From assembly GCA_017590115.1 (NCBI GenBank), contig JAGGNK010013559.1, positions 2,546,305 to 2,610,304 on the forward strand: a stretch of 64,000 nt of DNA. The letters run 5' to 3'. Of this stretch, positions 26,101-36,357 are shown one piece after another. Position 1 is the stretch's first letter. Every line of letters begins with the position of its first letter. The stretch comes from Montifringilla adamsi. Lineage: Eukaryota; Chordata; Aves; Passeriformes; Passeridae. The notes under the pieces were generated by a model. It saw only the letters and a program-made list of their open reading frames with translations. It searched no databases and was not told the origin of the DNA. Made by a program: the position numbers and the translations under genes.

Positions 26101-26933
26101 GGGCTGTGGTGTCAGAGGCACTGTCCCAGCACATGAAGCTGGTGTTAAAAGCCTGGCCCTGCACCATCAGTGAGAGGTTGTGAACCTTCCTGAGTGTAAT
26201 TTCCATCCACTAAAGAGATGAAAGGTCAAACTAAACATTTCTGGGATGCTTTGTAGGCAAATAATACGTGGAGTCAGGATTCTGGAGCGTGTGTGCCACA
26301 GGCTTGGGAAGTCAGCAGCTGTGATGGCAGAGCTGCAGCCTGAACTGCTGGGTCAGAGGGAAAGGGCAGGGGCTGAGCCTCAGAATGCTGCTGCCACCCT
26401 GCCTGAGCAGAGAGAGGCTCTGTGGGACTGCAGTGTCCCAGCTGTCTGATCCTGCTGGGGAGTAAGGGGAGCTGTGAGCACAGGGGGATGGAACTCCATC
26501 TCTGAAATGACCACCCATGCTGGGGGCCACAGAGGAGGGCAAAAAATAGCAAAGCCTGGTGCTCTGAGACCCTGGAATGTCTGCTTGCCTGGTCAGCAGG
26601 AGGCTGAGGTGCCCTCCCTGTGTCCCTGCTGCATCCCTGCAGGTGCAGGGAGAGCCCTTCCAGGCCAGCTCAGCCTCAGCACAGGACTGCTGCCTGCCAG
26701 GTGTGGAGGAAGAGGATCTGGGTTCTAGAGGATGCTCCACCTTGGGCACTGCAGGGAAAGCAGGGACTGTGCCAGGCAGAAGCTGTGCCAGAGCTGGGCT
26801 GGATGGGTGGGAGGGACCTGCAGTGGGGTTTGGTTCCAGATTGAGGCATCACCGAGGCTCTGTTGTGGGTCAGGCAATGCTTCCTTCTTTGTGTTCCTAA
26901 AAGTGACAACTCCTTCTCTGCCTTTTCCTTCCA
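23176..26933. other. NRAS-AMPD1 spacer, second part
   Basis: No exon recognised. It holds a 33-bp tandem pair (24790-24855) and an AT-rich TTAATTAAAT cluster (25358-25406). The unidentified first AMPD1 exon could lie here or further downstream. Confidence 0.5.
24790..24855. repeat. 33-bp tandem duplication
   Basis: Two copies of a 33-base unit starting GAGTTCTGCTCTGCCAGAGC, with the start of a third. Confidence 0.85.
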
Positions 26934-27236
26934 GTACCTGAAGGGGCTACAAGAAGGCTGGAGGGACTTCTCACAAGGGCAAGGAATGACAGGACAAGGG
27001 AGAATGGTTTTAAGCCAAAGGAGGGTGGGTTTAGGTGGGATATTGGGAAGGAATTCTTTCCTGTGGGAGGCCCTGGCACTGCCCAGAGCAGCTGGGGCTG
27101 TCCCTGGATCCCTGAAGTGTCCAAGGCCAGGTTGGATGGGGCTTGGAGCAGCCTGGGACAGTGGAAGGTGTCCCTGCACATCAGATGAGCTTTAAGGTCT
27201 CTTCCAACCCAAACCATTCTAGGATTCTATAATTTT
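26934..27236 (+). mobile_element. CR1 LINE 3'-end, longer copy
   Basis: About 300 bases of forward CR1: GGGGCTACAAGAAGGCTGGA, GACAGGACAAGGGAGAATGG, TTGGGAAGGAATTCTTTCCT, ATGAGCTTTAAGGTCTCTTC and ATTCTAGGATTCTATAATT. Confidence 0.9.
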
Positions 27237-27465
27237 TTTATAAGTGGAAGGATTTGGCTAAACTTGTACCTTGCTAATCCCTTTTTAAAGACTGATGAGG
27301 TGATAAGGCAAAAAGGTTCATATTTTGAGGGGCTGATCACAACAGCTTTTATTTTTTTCTCTGTTTTATCTCAAACAGCAGAACACAAACGTGAGTATTG
27401 CTGGGTTTCTCTATGCTCTGCTCTGCTACTGCCTAGACATGATCACTGGCACCATGCAGCAGTTA

Positions 27466-27525
27466 CATGATCATGTAGATCATGTAGATCATGAAGATCA
27501 TGAAGATCATGATCATGGTGATCCT
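27466..27525. repeat. GATCAT microsatellite
   Basis: Repeats of CATGTAGAT and CATGAAGAT built on a GATCAT core, flanked by unrelated sequence. Confidence 0.85.
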
Positions 27526-28446
27526 TCAGTAGCTGGGGAAATGCTGTTTCCTGGCAGTGCCAGCTCTGCCCATCGGTGTTACACAGAATGGTCCCACCTT
27601 TTGGTCCTTTGATACAGCACCAAAATATGCAATTTGTTAAATATCATTCTGGCACCCTGAGTGCTGTTGAGAACCCTCTGTCTGTCCTGCTTTGGTCCTC
27701 ACCTGTGACCATGTCCTGTGTGACACTCGATGGTGAGGTCCATCCTTGGGCACTGATCCTCACCTTGCTTCGTGTCCAGCTGCCAAAACCCACTGTCAGA
27801 GCCCCTGGGCTGCTATGCAAACATCTGCTTCTGGGAGCTGCTGCCAGCAGAACCCTTGAGTTCTTGTTTTATGGTGTTCTGTTGGCAGAGGAAGGCCTTT
27901 TAACCTTCCTTCTCCTCCTCCAAAAAGCTCCAGCCAGCCCTGTGGCAATGGTGGCCCTGGCACCTTTGCAGCACGATGCACGTGGTGGGCTGGGAGTGCC
28001 CAGTTGGGAATGCCCTGGGATGGTGGAGCTGAGTGCTTGGGCTGCCAGCTCTGCCCTCATCCATGCCTCTGTCTCCCCCTGACTGCTGCAGCAAGTGGAT
28101 TTTGAGCTCCCTGGAGCTCTAAGGGCTCTGCCAACTTTCCCCTCATCCTCCCAGTGCATGCTCCCACAACTGCCCTTCCCAAGGACCTGCTTGTCTCTGG
28201 GTCTTTCGGCAGCATTCTTGGACTGTATTTACTTTTCCTCCTGTACTGGGGGTATCAAGGTATGTCTCCAGCCCACCAGGTGTGGCCCAGCCTTGCTGCA
28301 AATTTGGGAGGTGGCTCAGAGTCTTCTCTAGGCTGTGGGGACCATGAGGAAAGGGCAGCTGAGCACGGAGCTGCCTGCAAGGGGCACCTGCCTGTTCCAG
28401 TGGCTGGGAATCCCCTCCCTGAGGGACACTGAACTCCTCTTTGCAG
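27526..28446. other. Region upstream of the first detected AMPD1 exon
   Basis: Intergenic or first-intron sequence. By analogy with mammalian AMPD1 a short N-terminal coding exon and a tiny (12-bp in human) alternative exon should lie upstream of 28447; I could not identify either from sequence. Confidence 0.4.
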
Positions 28447-28621
28447 AGATGGACGAGTCCCTGCGCTCCTTCGCCGAGAAGGTCTTTGCCTCCGAGGTGA
28501 AGGATGAGGAGGTCAGAGGGGAAATCTCTCATTTCGATGTGGATGAGATCTGCCCCATCTCCCGCCAGGAAATGACCCTGCACATGATGCTCCAGGAGGC
28601 CAGCTCCACGGTGGAAATGCG
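28447..28621 (+). CDS. AMPD1: AMPD1 first detected exon (N-terminal region)
   Basis: Starts with two bases AG after TTTGCAG, then ATG at 28449 in strong context (GCAGAGATGG). Encodes [20 protein letters not shown] to SSTVEM. Because the human equivalent continues upstream (the AG would complete a Gln, Lys or Glu codon), this Met is probably internal. Confidence 0.9.
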
Positions 28622-31600
28622 GTGAGTTGCCAGGAGCCTGGGCAAGGAGAGGAGCACAGCCTGCACCTCCTGGCCAGAGCAAACAGGGGGGATGTAAATC
28701 AGGCCCTTGGGCACAGCTCACCACACCTGTGGAATAAATCCTTGATAATCCCAGGGCATCTGTCAGGTACTCCAGGATTTCCTCTCCAACTGCTTGCACT
28801 GTTGGACAGAAGGACACCCTTGGCCCATTCCCTGGGTGTCAGCACAGCCATGGCCACAGAGCTGTTGGGAGGGAGACCTGGGGACTCTGGAAAGATGCAG
28901 CTTCCAAAGCCTGTGGCTACTTTGTGTGCTGTGGCCTGTGCTTCTGGCAGCGCCTGTTTGAGGTGCTCAGAAGTCACCAGTGAGCCGGATCATGATGTGC
29001 ACAGCTGGAACACGGCTGGGGGAATGCCCTGGCCCTGCACCGTGTGTGACCATGGAACGGGGCTGTTTGCCTGAGCCTTTCCTCCGCAGCAGGAAGAAGC
29101 TGATCCGCATGAAGACGACTGTGCTGGCACCGCCCAGGGCCCCGGGGGTTGTACCCAGCCTGGCTGCCCCTGAGGAGGCCAGCTTCACCTGCCCAGTACC
29201 GGAGTACCAGACTGTGCCCCACTTCCAGCGGGTGCAGATCACTGGGGATTACGCCTCTGGGGTAGGTATCCCGTGGCTGCTCCCTTTGCACCCTGGCCAC
29301 CCCTCTGCTCGCTGCCTGTCCCTCAGCAGTGCCCAGTGCCCAGTTTCAGGGTCAGTTACAGGAGTCTGTACCAGCTGCACTGGCGAAGGTGTCTCCCAGC
29401 TCAGTCTGTGCCTCACAAGCATCTGGGGGTGCCCCGCTGCATCCCTGGGGATCCAGAGATGAATTCCTTAGCAGGAGCTGTGGGGTGCTGCATATTCCCA
29501 CAGGAGGACCTGGCGTGGCAGGCTGTGCTCCCTCTGTCACATCCTCCCTGCTTGCACACAGCTTTGTCTGAGGTCTGTGCACATCCAGGGATCCCAAAAC
29601 AGCTGAGGGAAGTCACCAAGCCCCTGCTACAGGCAGGGTCACCTGGAGCCATTTGACCAGGACTGTTATCACATCCCATGCTAATCTGCCTCCCTCTCCT
29701 CTTCAGCCTCCTATTACATTTGTGCTGCTTCTAAGAACCTGCTGGAAGGTTGCTCAGCCTGGAGCTGCCCAGCAGAGGGGATCTGGAAATCCCTCCCTGC
29801 TCAGGCACTGAGCACATTCCCCCTGCTATGACTGTCCTAGTTGGGAGTGCTTGTTTCCTGACCTACTCCACTCCAGTCTCTTCTGACTGCCCAAAACACT
29901 TGTTTGTGCAGTAAATCAAAAATCAGTGACACACTGGGTTAGTGCATCTTGTTGTTCATGCTTCAGTTTCAGCCTGGGCTCCAAAAATAGCTTTAATGTT
30001 TTGCCCAGGCCTGGCTTCCATTTCAGGGTCCATTACTGGTTGCAGTGAGGAATGTAAGAAGGGGTGACATCAGAATTCCCTGGTTCTGCAACCAGGAGCT
30101 TCCCTTTGTCATGCCTGGGTCTCTGCCTGTCATCCCTTCCTCACCCTGCTCAGGCAGAGCAGTGGGACATTGATATGATATGATTTGATACATGATGAGC
30201 TAGATGAGATACATGATTATATGATATGATAATGATATGATTATATGATATGACAAGAAAGTTGTAGAGGGACTTTTTACAATACCATGTAGTGACAGGA
30301 CAAGGGGGAATGGCTTCCCACTGCCAGAGGGCAGGGTTAGATGGAATATTGGGAAGGAATTCTTCCCTGTGAGGATGCCCTGGCACAGACTGCCCAGAGA
30401 AGCTGTGGCTGCTCCATTCCAAGGACATGTTGGATGGGGCTGGAAGCCCCCTGGGACAGTGGAATGTGCCCCTGCCCACAGCAGGGGCTAGAACAAGATA
30501 AGATTTAGGATCCCTTCCAGCCCAAACCATTTTTTGACATTTATCTTGCCGTGACCAAGATCTCCCTCCACCTGGGTGCACCAGGGTGTCTCTTGAACAC
30601 ACCCATATTCCAGCTGTGTGGTTGCCTTCAGCATCACCTCCCCTGCAGGTGACAGTGGAAGACTTTGAGGTGGTGTGCAGGGGCCTGTACCGGGCGCTGT
30701 GCATCCGGGAGAAGAACATGCAGCAGTCGCTGCAGAGGTTCCCCAAGACGCCCTCGCAGTACCTGCGTGCCATCGAGGGCGAGCCCTGGAAACCCAGTGA
30801 CGTTGGCCCAGGTACATCCAGGCACACCAGGGCCTTCCCCTGCCCTCAGCACGGGACAGGGCTGTGCAATGAACTTGCCCAGGCCCCCTCCTTGGTGTCA
30901 CAGTGGTGGGGTGGGGGAGCAAAGGCAGGCTGGGAGGTTTGGGCTGGCAGCCTGATGGAATTCTCGTTTTGCTGCAGTGTTCACCCCACCAGTGAAGGAT
31001 GGACAGGATCCCCTTGACAGTGGGGGCCTCCCTGAGGACCTGGGATACCACGTGCAGATGAAGGATGGAATAGTTTATGTCTATGCAGACAAGGCAGCGG
31101 CTGAGAGAAATGAGCCAAAGGACCTGCCCTACCCCAGCCTCGAGCACTTCATTGATGACATGAACTTCCTCTTGGTCCTGATTGCACAGGGGCCTGTGTA
31201 AGTGCACAACCCACCAAATCCTGCCTCAGTGGGCAGAGGGAGGTCAGGGCAGCCCCCTCCCCTTCCTGGCAATAGGGAGGAACATGGTGGTGACACACCT
31301 GGCTGCACAAGTGTCCTCAGTGCTTGTCAGCCCTCTTGGCTTGGATCTTAAGCAAAGCAGCACTCAGGGGCTGGAGACAGGACCTGTAGATAGGCTCCCA
31401 GCTGGCCAGCCTTCCTTCAGAGCTCTGTAACAGAGCAAGAGGAGGCACCTCAGGGGAGCAGGGCTGGCCAGCATGAGCTCCTCCAGCCCAGGTGGAATCT
31501 GTGTCCCTGTGCTGAGGGGTGAGGAGCCCAGTGACTGTTCTGCCTTTGCTCTCACCAGGAAGACCTACACTCACCGGCGCCTCAAGTTCCTCTCGTCCAA

Positions 31601-34600
31601 ATTCCAAGTGCATGAAATGCTCAATGAGATGGAGGAGATGAAGGAGCTGAAGAGCAACCCCCACCGTGACTTCTACAACTGCAGGAAGGTAAAAGGCAAG
31701 GCTTAGAGCCCCAGGGACCCTGGAGAGGAGCTGTCATGGTGCCTGCCCCTCCCTGGGAACTGGATGTTAGAGTCCATGTCTGTGGCAGCAGCACTGCTCC
31801 TGTGAATGAGATGTGCTGCCTTAGATGCTCTCAGCAAAGCTGTGCCCTCTGGCTGTGTTCACCTGCTGGGCTGAGCCCTGCTCCCCACACAACGTGCTCA
31901 CCTGAGGGGTTTGTTCACCCCCCTGGGATGGTACCTGAGCATCCCAGCTTGAAGCTGTTCCTCTGTTTTCCCAGGTGGACACGCACATCCATGCTGCAGC
32001 CTGCATGAACCAGAAGCACCTTCTGCGTTTCATCAAGAAATCCTACTGTGTGGATGCCGACCGTGTGGTCTATGATGCCAAGGGCAAACAGCTCACCCTG
32101 AAACAGCTTTTCCAGCAGCTCAAACTGCACCCCTACGACCTGACAGTGGATTCCCTGGATGTCCATGCTGTAAGTGGTAGAACATTTAATGTAAGATCAC
32201 TCTTGGGCCACTCTTCTCCCATGGCTTTTGCCTTTCCTGTGCACCCACACTTGTTGTGTGCATTAATATTTGTGTCAGGGTGCAGCAGCTCCTGGTGATG
32301 CTGTTTTGGGTGGTTTGGCTCAGTCCCTGCTCCCTGCCAAGCTGTGAGGGCAGTGTTTGAGCCTGACCTCCCTGCTTCAGGGCCGGCAGACATTCCAGCG
32401 CTTTGACAAGTTCAATGACAAGTACAACCCCGTGGGGGCCAGCGAGCTGAGGGACCTCTACCTGAAGACAGAGAATGCCATCAACGGCGAGTATTTTGCT
32501 ACCATCATCAAGGTATGGAGAGAGGGGAGGAGAACAGGGTGAAGCTGTGCTGCTGCTGCTCTGGCTTCCCTTGCATGGTGTGCTCTGGTTTGCAGGAGGT
32601 TGGCTCTGACCTGGAGGATGCCAAGTACCAGCACACGGAGCCCCGGCTCTCGATCTACGGGCGATCGCCTGAGGAGTGGGCCAAGTTGGCCAACTGGTTC
32701 AACACCCACCGGGTCTATTCCCCCAACATGAAGTGGATGATCCAGGTCCCCAGGATTTAGTACGTGCTGTGGGGCTGAGGGAGCACTGTGCCTTATAGAT
32801 TCCTCATCCCTGAAAGGGTTGTGGGGACAGTGGGCCGTGTTGTCCCTCTGGTAGCAACTAATCCCTGTCTCTGTCCACAGTGATGTGTTCAGGTCTAAGA
32901 ATTTCCTCCCCCACTTTGGGAAAATGCTGGAATATATCTTTGTTCCTGTGTTTGAGGCAACTATCAATCCCCAAGCCCACAAAGAGCTGAGTGTCTTTCT
33001 ACGTCATGTGAGTGTCACCTGGTGACGTTGTCAGGTGTGGGGAGAACTCACATTCCTGTTTGTGCACGAGAAATAGGGAACGGCCCTGACATGGAAAATG
33101 GCATCAGTGGGTCAGGGGGCTCTGCATCATTCTGGGGAAGGGAGGTGTGGCCAGAAGTGCAGGATGGGTCAGATTGCTTGGGCTGGCAGCTGTGGGGCTG
33201 GGAATCGCTGTCCACCCATCTTCTTGGGAGATGTGAGCTTTATTCTGGGTCCTGGACAGTGCTTGGAGGGGTGTGAGGAGTGAGGTCTGCAGCCTTGCCC
33301 GACCCTGCCCTTGGGGGGCCCAGGGCAGAGCCAGGCTCTGGTGGGCTGTGGTGGGGCAGAGTGAGCCCACCAGGGCATGACGAGGTGGGGAGTGTGAGAT
33401 GCACCTTTTCTGTTCCTTTTGCCAAGCAGATCACGGGCTTTGACAGCGTGGATGATGAATCCAAGCACAGTGGACACATGTTCAGCACTAAAAGCCCAAA
33501 GCCAGAGGAGTGGACTTCCCACAAGAACCCATCCTACACTTACTACATCTACTACATGTATGCCAACATCCTGGTGTTGAACAACCTGCGCAGGTGAGGC
33601 CTGGCATCTGCCAAGGGGCTGGCTCGTGCCTTGCCTCAGTTCTTTGATTGTTGGTGTGGAAGAAGTGGGGCTCTCCTTGCTCTGTATTTGGAGCATCATG
33701 TCCCAGAGCAATCCCAGAGACACCCCTGGGTAAGAGAGGTGATGGAGCGGGGAGAAAGTTCAGGGATTGCAGAGATGCATCTATTGCACACACAGAGGAG
33801 AAAGGAGAAGGAGTAATGTGCTCCTAGGTCAAGCTGGATTCCTGGAAGGGGCAGAGCTGGGCCTGAAGTTGGGTCCAGCCACCCAGCCCTGCTGTTTGCC
33901 TGCTCTGAGTGCTCCTTCCCTGTGCCCAGGCAGCGTGGCATGAACACGTTCCTGTTCCGCCCGCACTGCGGCGAGGCCGGGGCCCTCACACACCTGCTGG
34001 CAGCCTTCATGACAGCTGATAACATCTCCCACGGGCTCAACCTCAAGAAGGTACGTGGAGCAGGCTGCCAGGAGTAGCCCAGGCACAGCAGAGCAGGAGA
34101 ACTCTCACAGCTGCCTCAGGTAGCTGGCAGTTACCTGTGCCTCTGCTTTACACTGACACAGCCTGGCTGCAGGCAGATGTTAAATGGTTCTCTGGGCTTC
34201 TCCAGGCATGTTTGGGGATGTGGCTGAGCAGTGTATTAGATTTGGGGGTTTAGCCTCACAGACCCATCACAGAATATGTTATCACTGGAGCCAGCTGAGT
34301 TTGATGTCAGACAGCTCCTTGGCCTCTTGTGCTCCTTATCCTGAAGCACTGATTGCTGGCTGGCCCATCTCTCTCCTTGTACACAATTCCCTGGCTGGGA
34401 CCAGCCTGATCTGAGGAGTGACCCTGGAGAGGTGGAAGGTGCAGCAGCTTCATCGCTAACGTGGTACCTCTGCTCGTCTCTGCAGAGCCCGGTGCTGCAG
34501 TACCTGTACTTCCTTGCCCGAATCCCCATTGCCATGTCCCCACTCAGCAACAACAGCCTCTTCCTGGAGTACGCCAAGAATCCCTTGCTTGACTTCCACC

Positions 34601-35831
34601 AGAAAGGGCTCATGGTGTCCCTTTCCACAGACGACCCCATGCAGTTTCACTACACCAAGGTACAGTGTGAGCTGAGCGCTGGGGCTGGGACTCTGGGGCT
34701 GGCACTGTGTGGTTTGGTTTTTTGGGTTTTTTTGGAAGCCAGCGGCACTTGCAGAGGGTCCAGCATATGCTGGGTCATCTCACCCTCCACCAGCAGATGT
34801 CCAGGAAGGCTACTAGGAAAAATTTCTTCACTGAAACAGGGGTCAAGTGTCTGAACAGGCTGCCCAGGGCAGTGGTGCCTGGAAGTTTTCAAAAAATGAG
34901 AACACGTGGCTCTTTGTGATATGGTTTAGTGGGCATGGGAGTGTTGGTTGAAGGTTGGACTTGATCCTGGAGAACTTTTCCAGCCCCAATGATTCAGTGG
35001 TTCTGTGAGCTGTGGGACAGCCCCTGCAGAGCACGGGCTGTGCTGGCAGAGGCTGCTGACCCCTAACCCCCTAACCCATGTGCTGCAGGAGCCCCTCATG
35101 GAGGAGTACGCCATCGCTGCCCAGGTGTTCAAGCTCAGCACCTGTGACATGTGTGAGATCGCCAGGAACAGCATCCTGCAGTGCGGCATGTCCCACGAGG
35201 TGGGTGTTCTGTCCCCTGAGGGGTGTCCTGTCCCCTGAGGGGTGTGTCCTGCAGCATGTCCTGCCCTGTGAGGGGTGTCCTGTCCCCCTGAGGGGTGTGT
35301 CCTGCCCCATGAGGGGTGTCCTGCCCCTTGAGGGGTGTGTCCTGCAGCATGTCCTGTCCCACAAGCTGCGTGTTCTGCAGGGGCTCATATCCCACGAGGT
35401 GTGTCCTGTTCCATGCAGTTGTGTCCTGCAGTATGTTCTGTCCCATGAGGTGTGTCCTCTCCCACATCGTGGGTGTCCTGTCCTATGAAGAAGGTGTCCT
35501 GTCCCACGCAGGGGGTGTCCTGCAGTGTCTCCTGTCCCACGAGGTGTGTGTCCTTCTGGGGTGGTCCTGCCCACGGCCTGAGAATGGCACCAGCTCCACT
35601 CGTGGGCTCAGGGCTTTTCCCGGGTGCTGCCAGCGGGGCTTCCGAGGTCGGTACCGCTGTCTTCGCCTCTGGCAGGAGAAAGTGAAGTTCCTGGGTGAAA
35701 ACTACCAGGAAGACGGGCCCGATGGCAATGACATTCGGAAGACGAACGTGGCCCAGATCCGCGTTGCCTATCGCTACGAGACCTGGTGCTACGAGCTCAA
35801 CCTCATCGCCGAGGGGCTGAAGAACGAATAG
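28447..35831 (+). CDS. AMPD1: AMPD1, muscle AMP deaminase (myoadenylate deaminase)
   Basis: Cytosolic enzyme of the purine nucleotide cycle: AMP + H2O to IMP + NH3 (EC 3.5.4.6), mainly in skeletal muscle. Exons 28447-28621, 29090-29261, 30649-30811, 30978-31197, 31559-31688, 31975-32169, 32381-32512, 32596-32759, 32881-33007, 33430-33593, 33930-34050, 34486-34659, 35089-35199 and 35676-35831 join in phase. From the ATG at 28449 they give 733 residues; the human protein is about 747-780 by isoform, so a short N-terminal exon is missing. Zinc and catalytic motifs visible: [17 protein letters not shown] (about 287-303), [12 protein letters not shown], and the AMP-deaminase signature [25 protein letters not shown] favours AMPD1 over AMPD2 or AMPD3, as does position beside NRAS. 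Confidence 0.96.
29090..29261 (+). CDS. AMPD1: AMPD1 exon, regulatory N-terminal region
   Basis: Completes an Arg codon, then [15 protein letters not shown] to [12 protein letters not shown]. The acceptor CCGCAGCAGG is a NAGNAG site; the upstream AG restores M-RRKK as in human. Confidence 0.92.
30170..30246. repeat. GATATGAT microsatellite
   Basis: Degenerate (GATATGATTATAT)n in AMPD1 intron 2, adjoining a CR1 copy. Confidence 0.8.
30250..30540 (+). mobile_element. CR1 LINE 3'-end, longer copy
   Basis: Forward CR1 in AMPD1: GTGACAGGACAAGGGGGAAT, TTGGGAAGGAATTCTTCCCT, GCCCAGAGAAGCTGTGGCTG, TTCCAGCCCAAACCATTTTT. Ends about 110 bases before the next exon. Confidence 0.88.
30649..30811 (+). CDS. 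AMPD1: AMPD1 exon
   Basis: Encodes [21 protein letters not shown] to WKPSDVGP; a conserved N-terminal segment. Acceptor CCCCTGCAG, donor GTACAT. Confidence 0.95.
30978..31197 (+). CDS. AMPD1: AMPD1 exon
   Basis: Encodes [16 protein letters not shown] to [14 protein letters not shown], including [14 protein letters not shown]. Donor GTAAGTG inside a Val codon. Confidence 0.95.
31559..31688 (+). CDS. AMPD1: AMPD1 exon
   Basis: Encodes [18 protein letters not shown] to [11 protein letters not shown], leading into the metal-binding core. Confidence 0.95.
31975..32169 (+). CDS. AMPD1: AMPD1 exon with first zinc-binding motif
   Basis: Encodes [20 protein letters not shown], where the HxH pair binds zinc, to [14 protein letters not shown]. 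65 codons, phase 0. Confidence 0.96.
32381..32512 (+). CDS. AMPD1: AMPD1 exon
   Basis: Encodes [19 protein letters not shown] to [10 protein letters not shown], nearly identical to human. Confidence 0.96.
32596..32759 (+). CDS. AMPD1: AMPD1 exon
   Basis: Encodes [19 protein letters not shown] to [10 protein letters not shown]; the Tyr codon is split at the donor (TA|GTACGT), so an unspliced read shows a false stop. Confidence 0.95.
32881..33007 (+). CDS. AMPD1: AMPD1 exon
   Basis: Encodes [19 protein letters not shown] to KELSVFLRH. Acceptor CCACAG, donor GTGAGT. Confidence 0.95.
33430..33593 (+). CDS. AMPD1: AMPD1 exon
   Basis: Encodes [19 protein letters not shown] to NILVLNNLR. Acceptor TTTTGCCAAGCAG. 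Confidence 0.95.
33930..34050 (+). CDS. AMPD1: AMPD1 exon with HCGEAG motif
   Basis: Encodes [18 protein letters not shown] to [11 protein letters not shown]; the His and Glu of HCGEAG belong to the active site. Confidence 0.96.
34486..34659 (+). CDS. AMPD1: AMPD1 exon with SLSTDDP signature
   Basis: Encodes [19 protein letters not shown] to [14 protein letters not shown], the AMP-deaminase signature with catalytic Asp residues. 58 codons. Confidence 0.96.
34790..35010 (+). mobile_element. CR1 LINE 3'-end, older subfamily
   Basis: Forward CR1 in AMPD1: AAAAATTTCTTCACTGAAAC, GAACAGGCTGCCCAGGGCAG, GGTTGGACTTGATCCTGGAG and AATGATTCAGTGGTTCTGTG. Confidence 0.85.
35089..35199 (+). CDS. AMPD1: AMPD1 exon
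   Basis: Encodes [18 protein letters not shown] to [10 protein letters not shown]. Its last bases and donor, TGTCCCACGAG|GTGGGTG, look like the seed of the minisatellite that follows. Confidence 0.95.
35186..35570. repeat. ~20-bp minisatellite seeded from AMPD1 exon/intron boundary
   Basis: About 18-20 degenerate units of TGTCCCACGAGGTGTGTCC and TGTCCCCTGAGGGGTGTCC fill most of the last AMPD1 intron. The first unit is the exon end plus donor at 35199/35200. Several units retain GAGGTGTGT (donor-like) and CCTGCAG (acceptor-like) strings. Confidence 0.9.
35676..35831 (+). CDS. AMPD1: AMPD1 last exon
   Basis: Encodes [19 protein letters not shown] to [14 protein letters not shown] at 35829-35831. 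An AGTAAA variant poly(A) hexamer lies at 35929-35934; no AATAAA is near. Confidence 0.95.
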   Translation, partial: EKVKFLGENYQEDGPDGNDIRKTNVAQIRVAYRYETWCYELNLIAEGLKNE

Positions 35832-35984
35832 GCGGGGGCCGGACCGCGGGGCCGGGGCAGTGCCGGACTGTGAGGGGGGCCGGGGTCGGGCCAGGGCCGT
35901 GCCGGACTGCGAGGCCCCGGGACAGCGCAGTAAAACCCCGTCTGCGAAGCGGATCCGAGCGGCTCAGCGCCTGAGGGAAAGGGG
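35832..35984 (+). other. AMPD1 3' UTR / intergenic
   Basis: Short GC-rich stretch with repeats of GTGCCGGACTGNGAGG and a possible AGTAAA poly(A) variant at 35929. AMPD1 and the DENND2C promoter are almost abutting. Confidence 0.5.
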
Positions 35985-36357
35985 GCGGGACTATCGCTTG
36001 AGTGACAGTCACGCCAGCCAATGGGCAGTGGCTCTGTGCGCCTGAGGCGGAGCGAGGGTGGGATCTCGACCTGAGTGACAGCCAGAGCAGCCAATGGACA
36101 GCGGCTCCGTGAGCACCGGGAGCGTCCTGCGGGAGCGGGCCAAGGCCGCGGAGAGACGGGACGGGGCGCGGCGGGGGCGGGGTCTCCTTCTGAGTGACGG
36201 CCGCCTCAACCAACGGAAAATGGCTCCAGGCGCTTGGGGGCGGGGAGAAGGCGGGATCACCGCTTGAGTGATGGCTACAGCAGCCAATGGGAGGTGGTTC
36301 CGTGCGCGCCGGGAGCGTCCTGCGGGAGCGGGGCCGGGAGCGGGCCGAGGCCGCGGT
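35985..36357 (+). promoter_or_regulatory. CpG-island promoter with four CCAAT units, probable DENND2C promoter
   Basis: Four repeated modules, each a TGAGTGACAG-type motif (35999, 36072, 36190, 36264), about 10 bases, then CCAATGG (36018, 36091, 36284) or CCAACGG (36210), NF-Y-like. Spacing alternates about 73, 119 and 74 bases. GGGCGGG boxes lie between. GCCGCG|GTGAGAC at 36355 is a plausible donor of a non-coding first exon. Start site not determinable. Confidence 0.65.

Noticed and set aside
27466..27525. CRISPR-like or regulatory GATCAT repeat
   Set aside because: A simple degenerate microsatellite without spacers, in a vertebrate genome.
28143..28817. 224-codon minus-strand open frame
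   Set aside because: Antisense shadow of the first detected AMPD1 exon and flanking intron.
30488..31207. 239-codon minus-strand open frame
   Set aside because: Antisense shadow of two AMPD1 exons and the intron between them.
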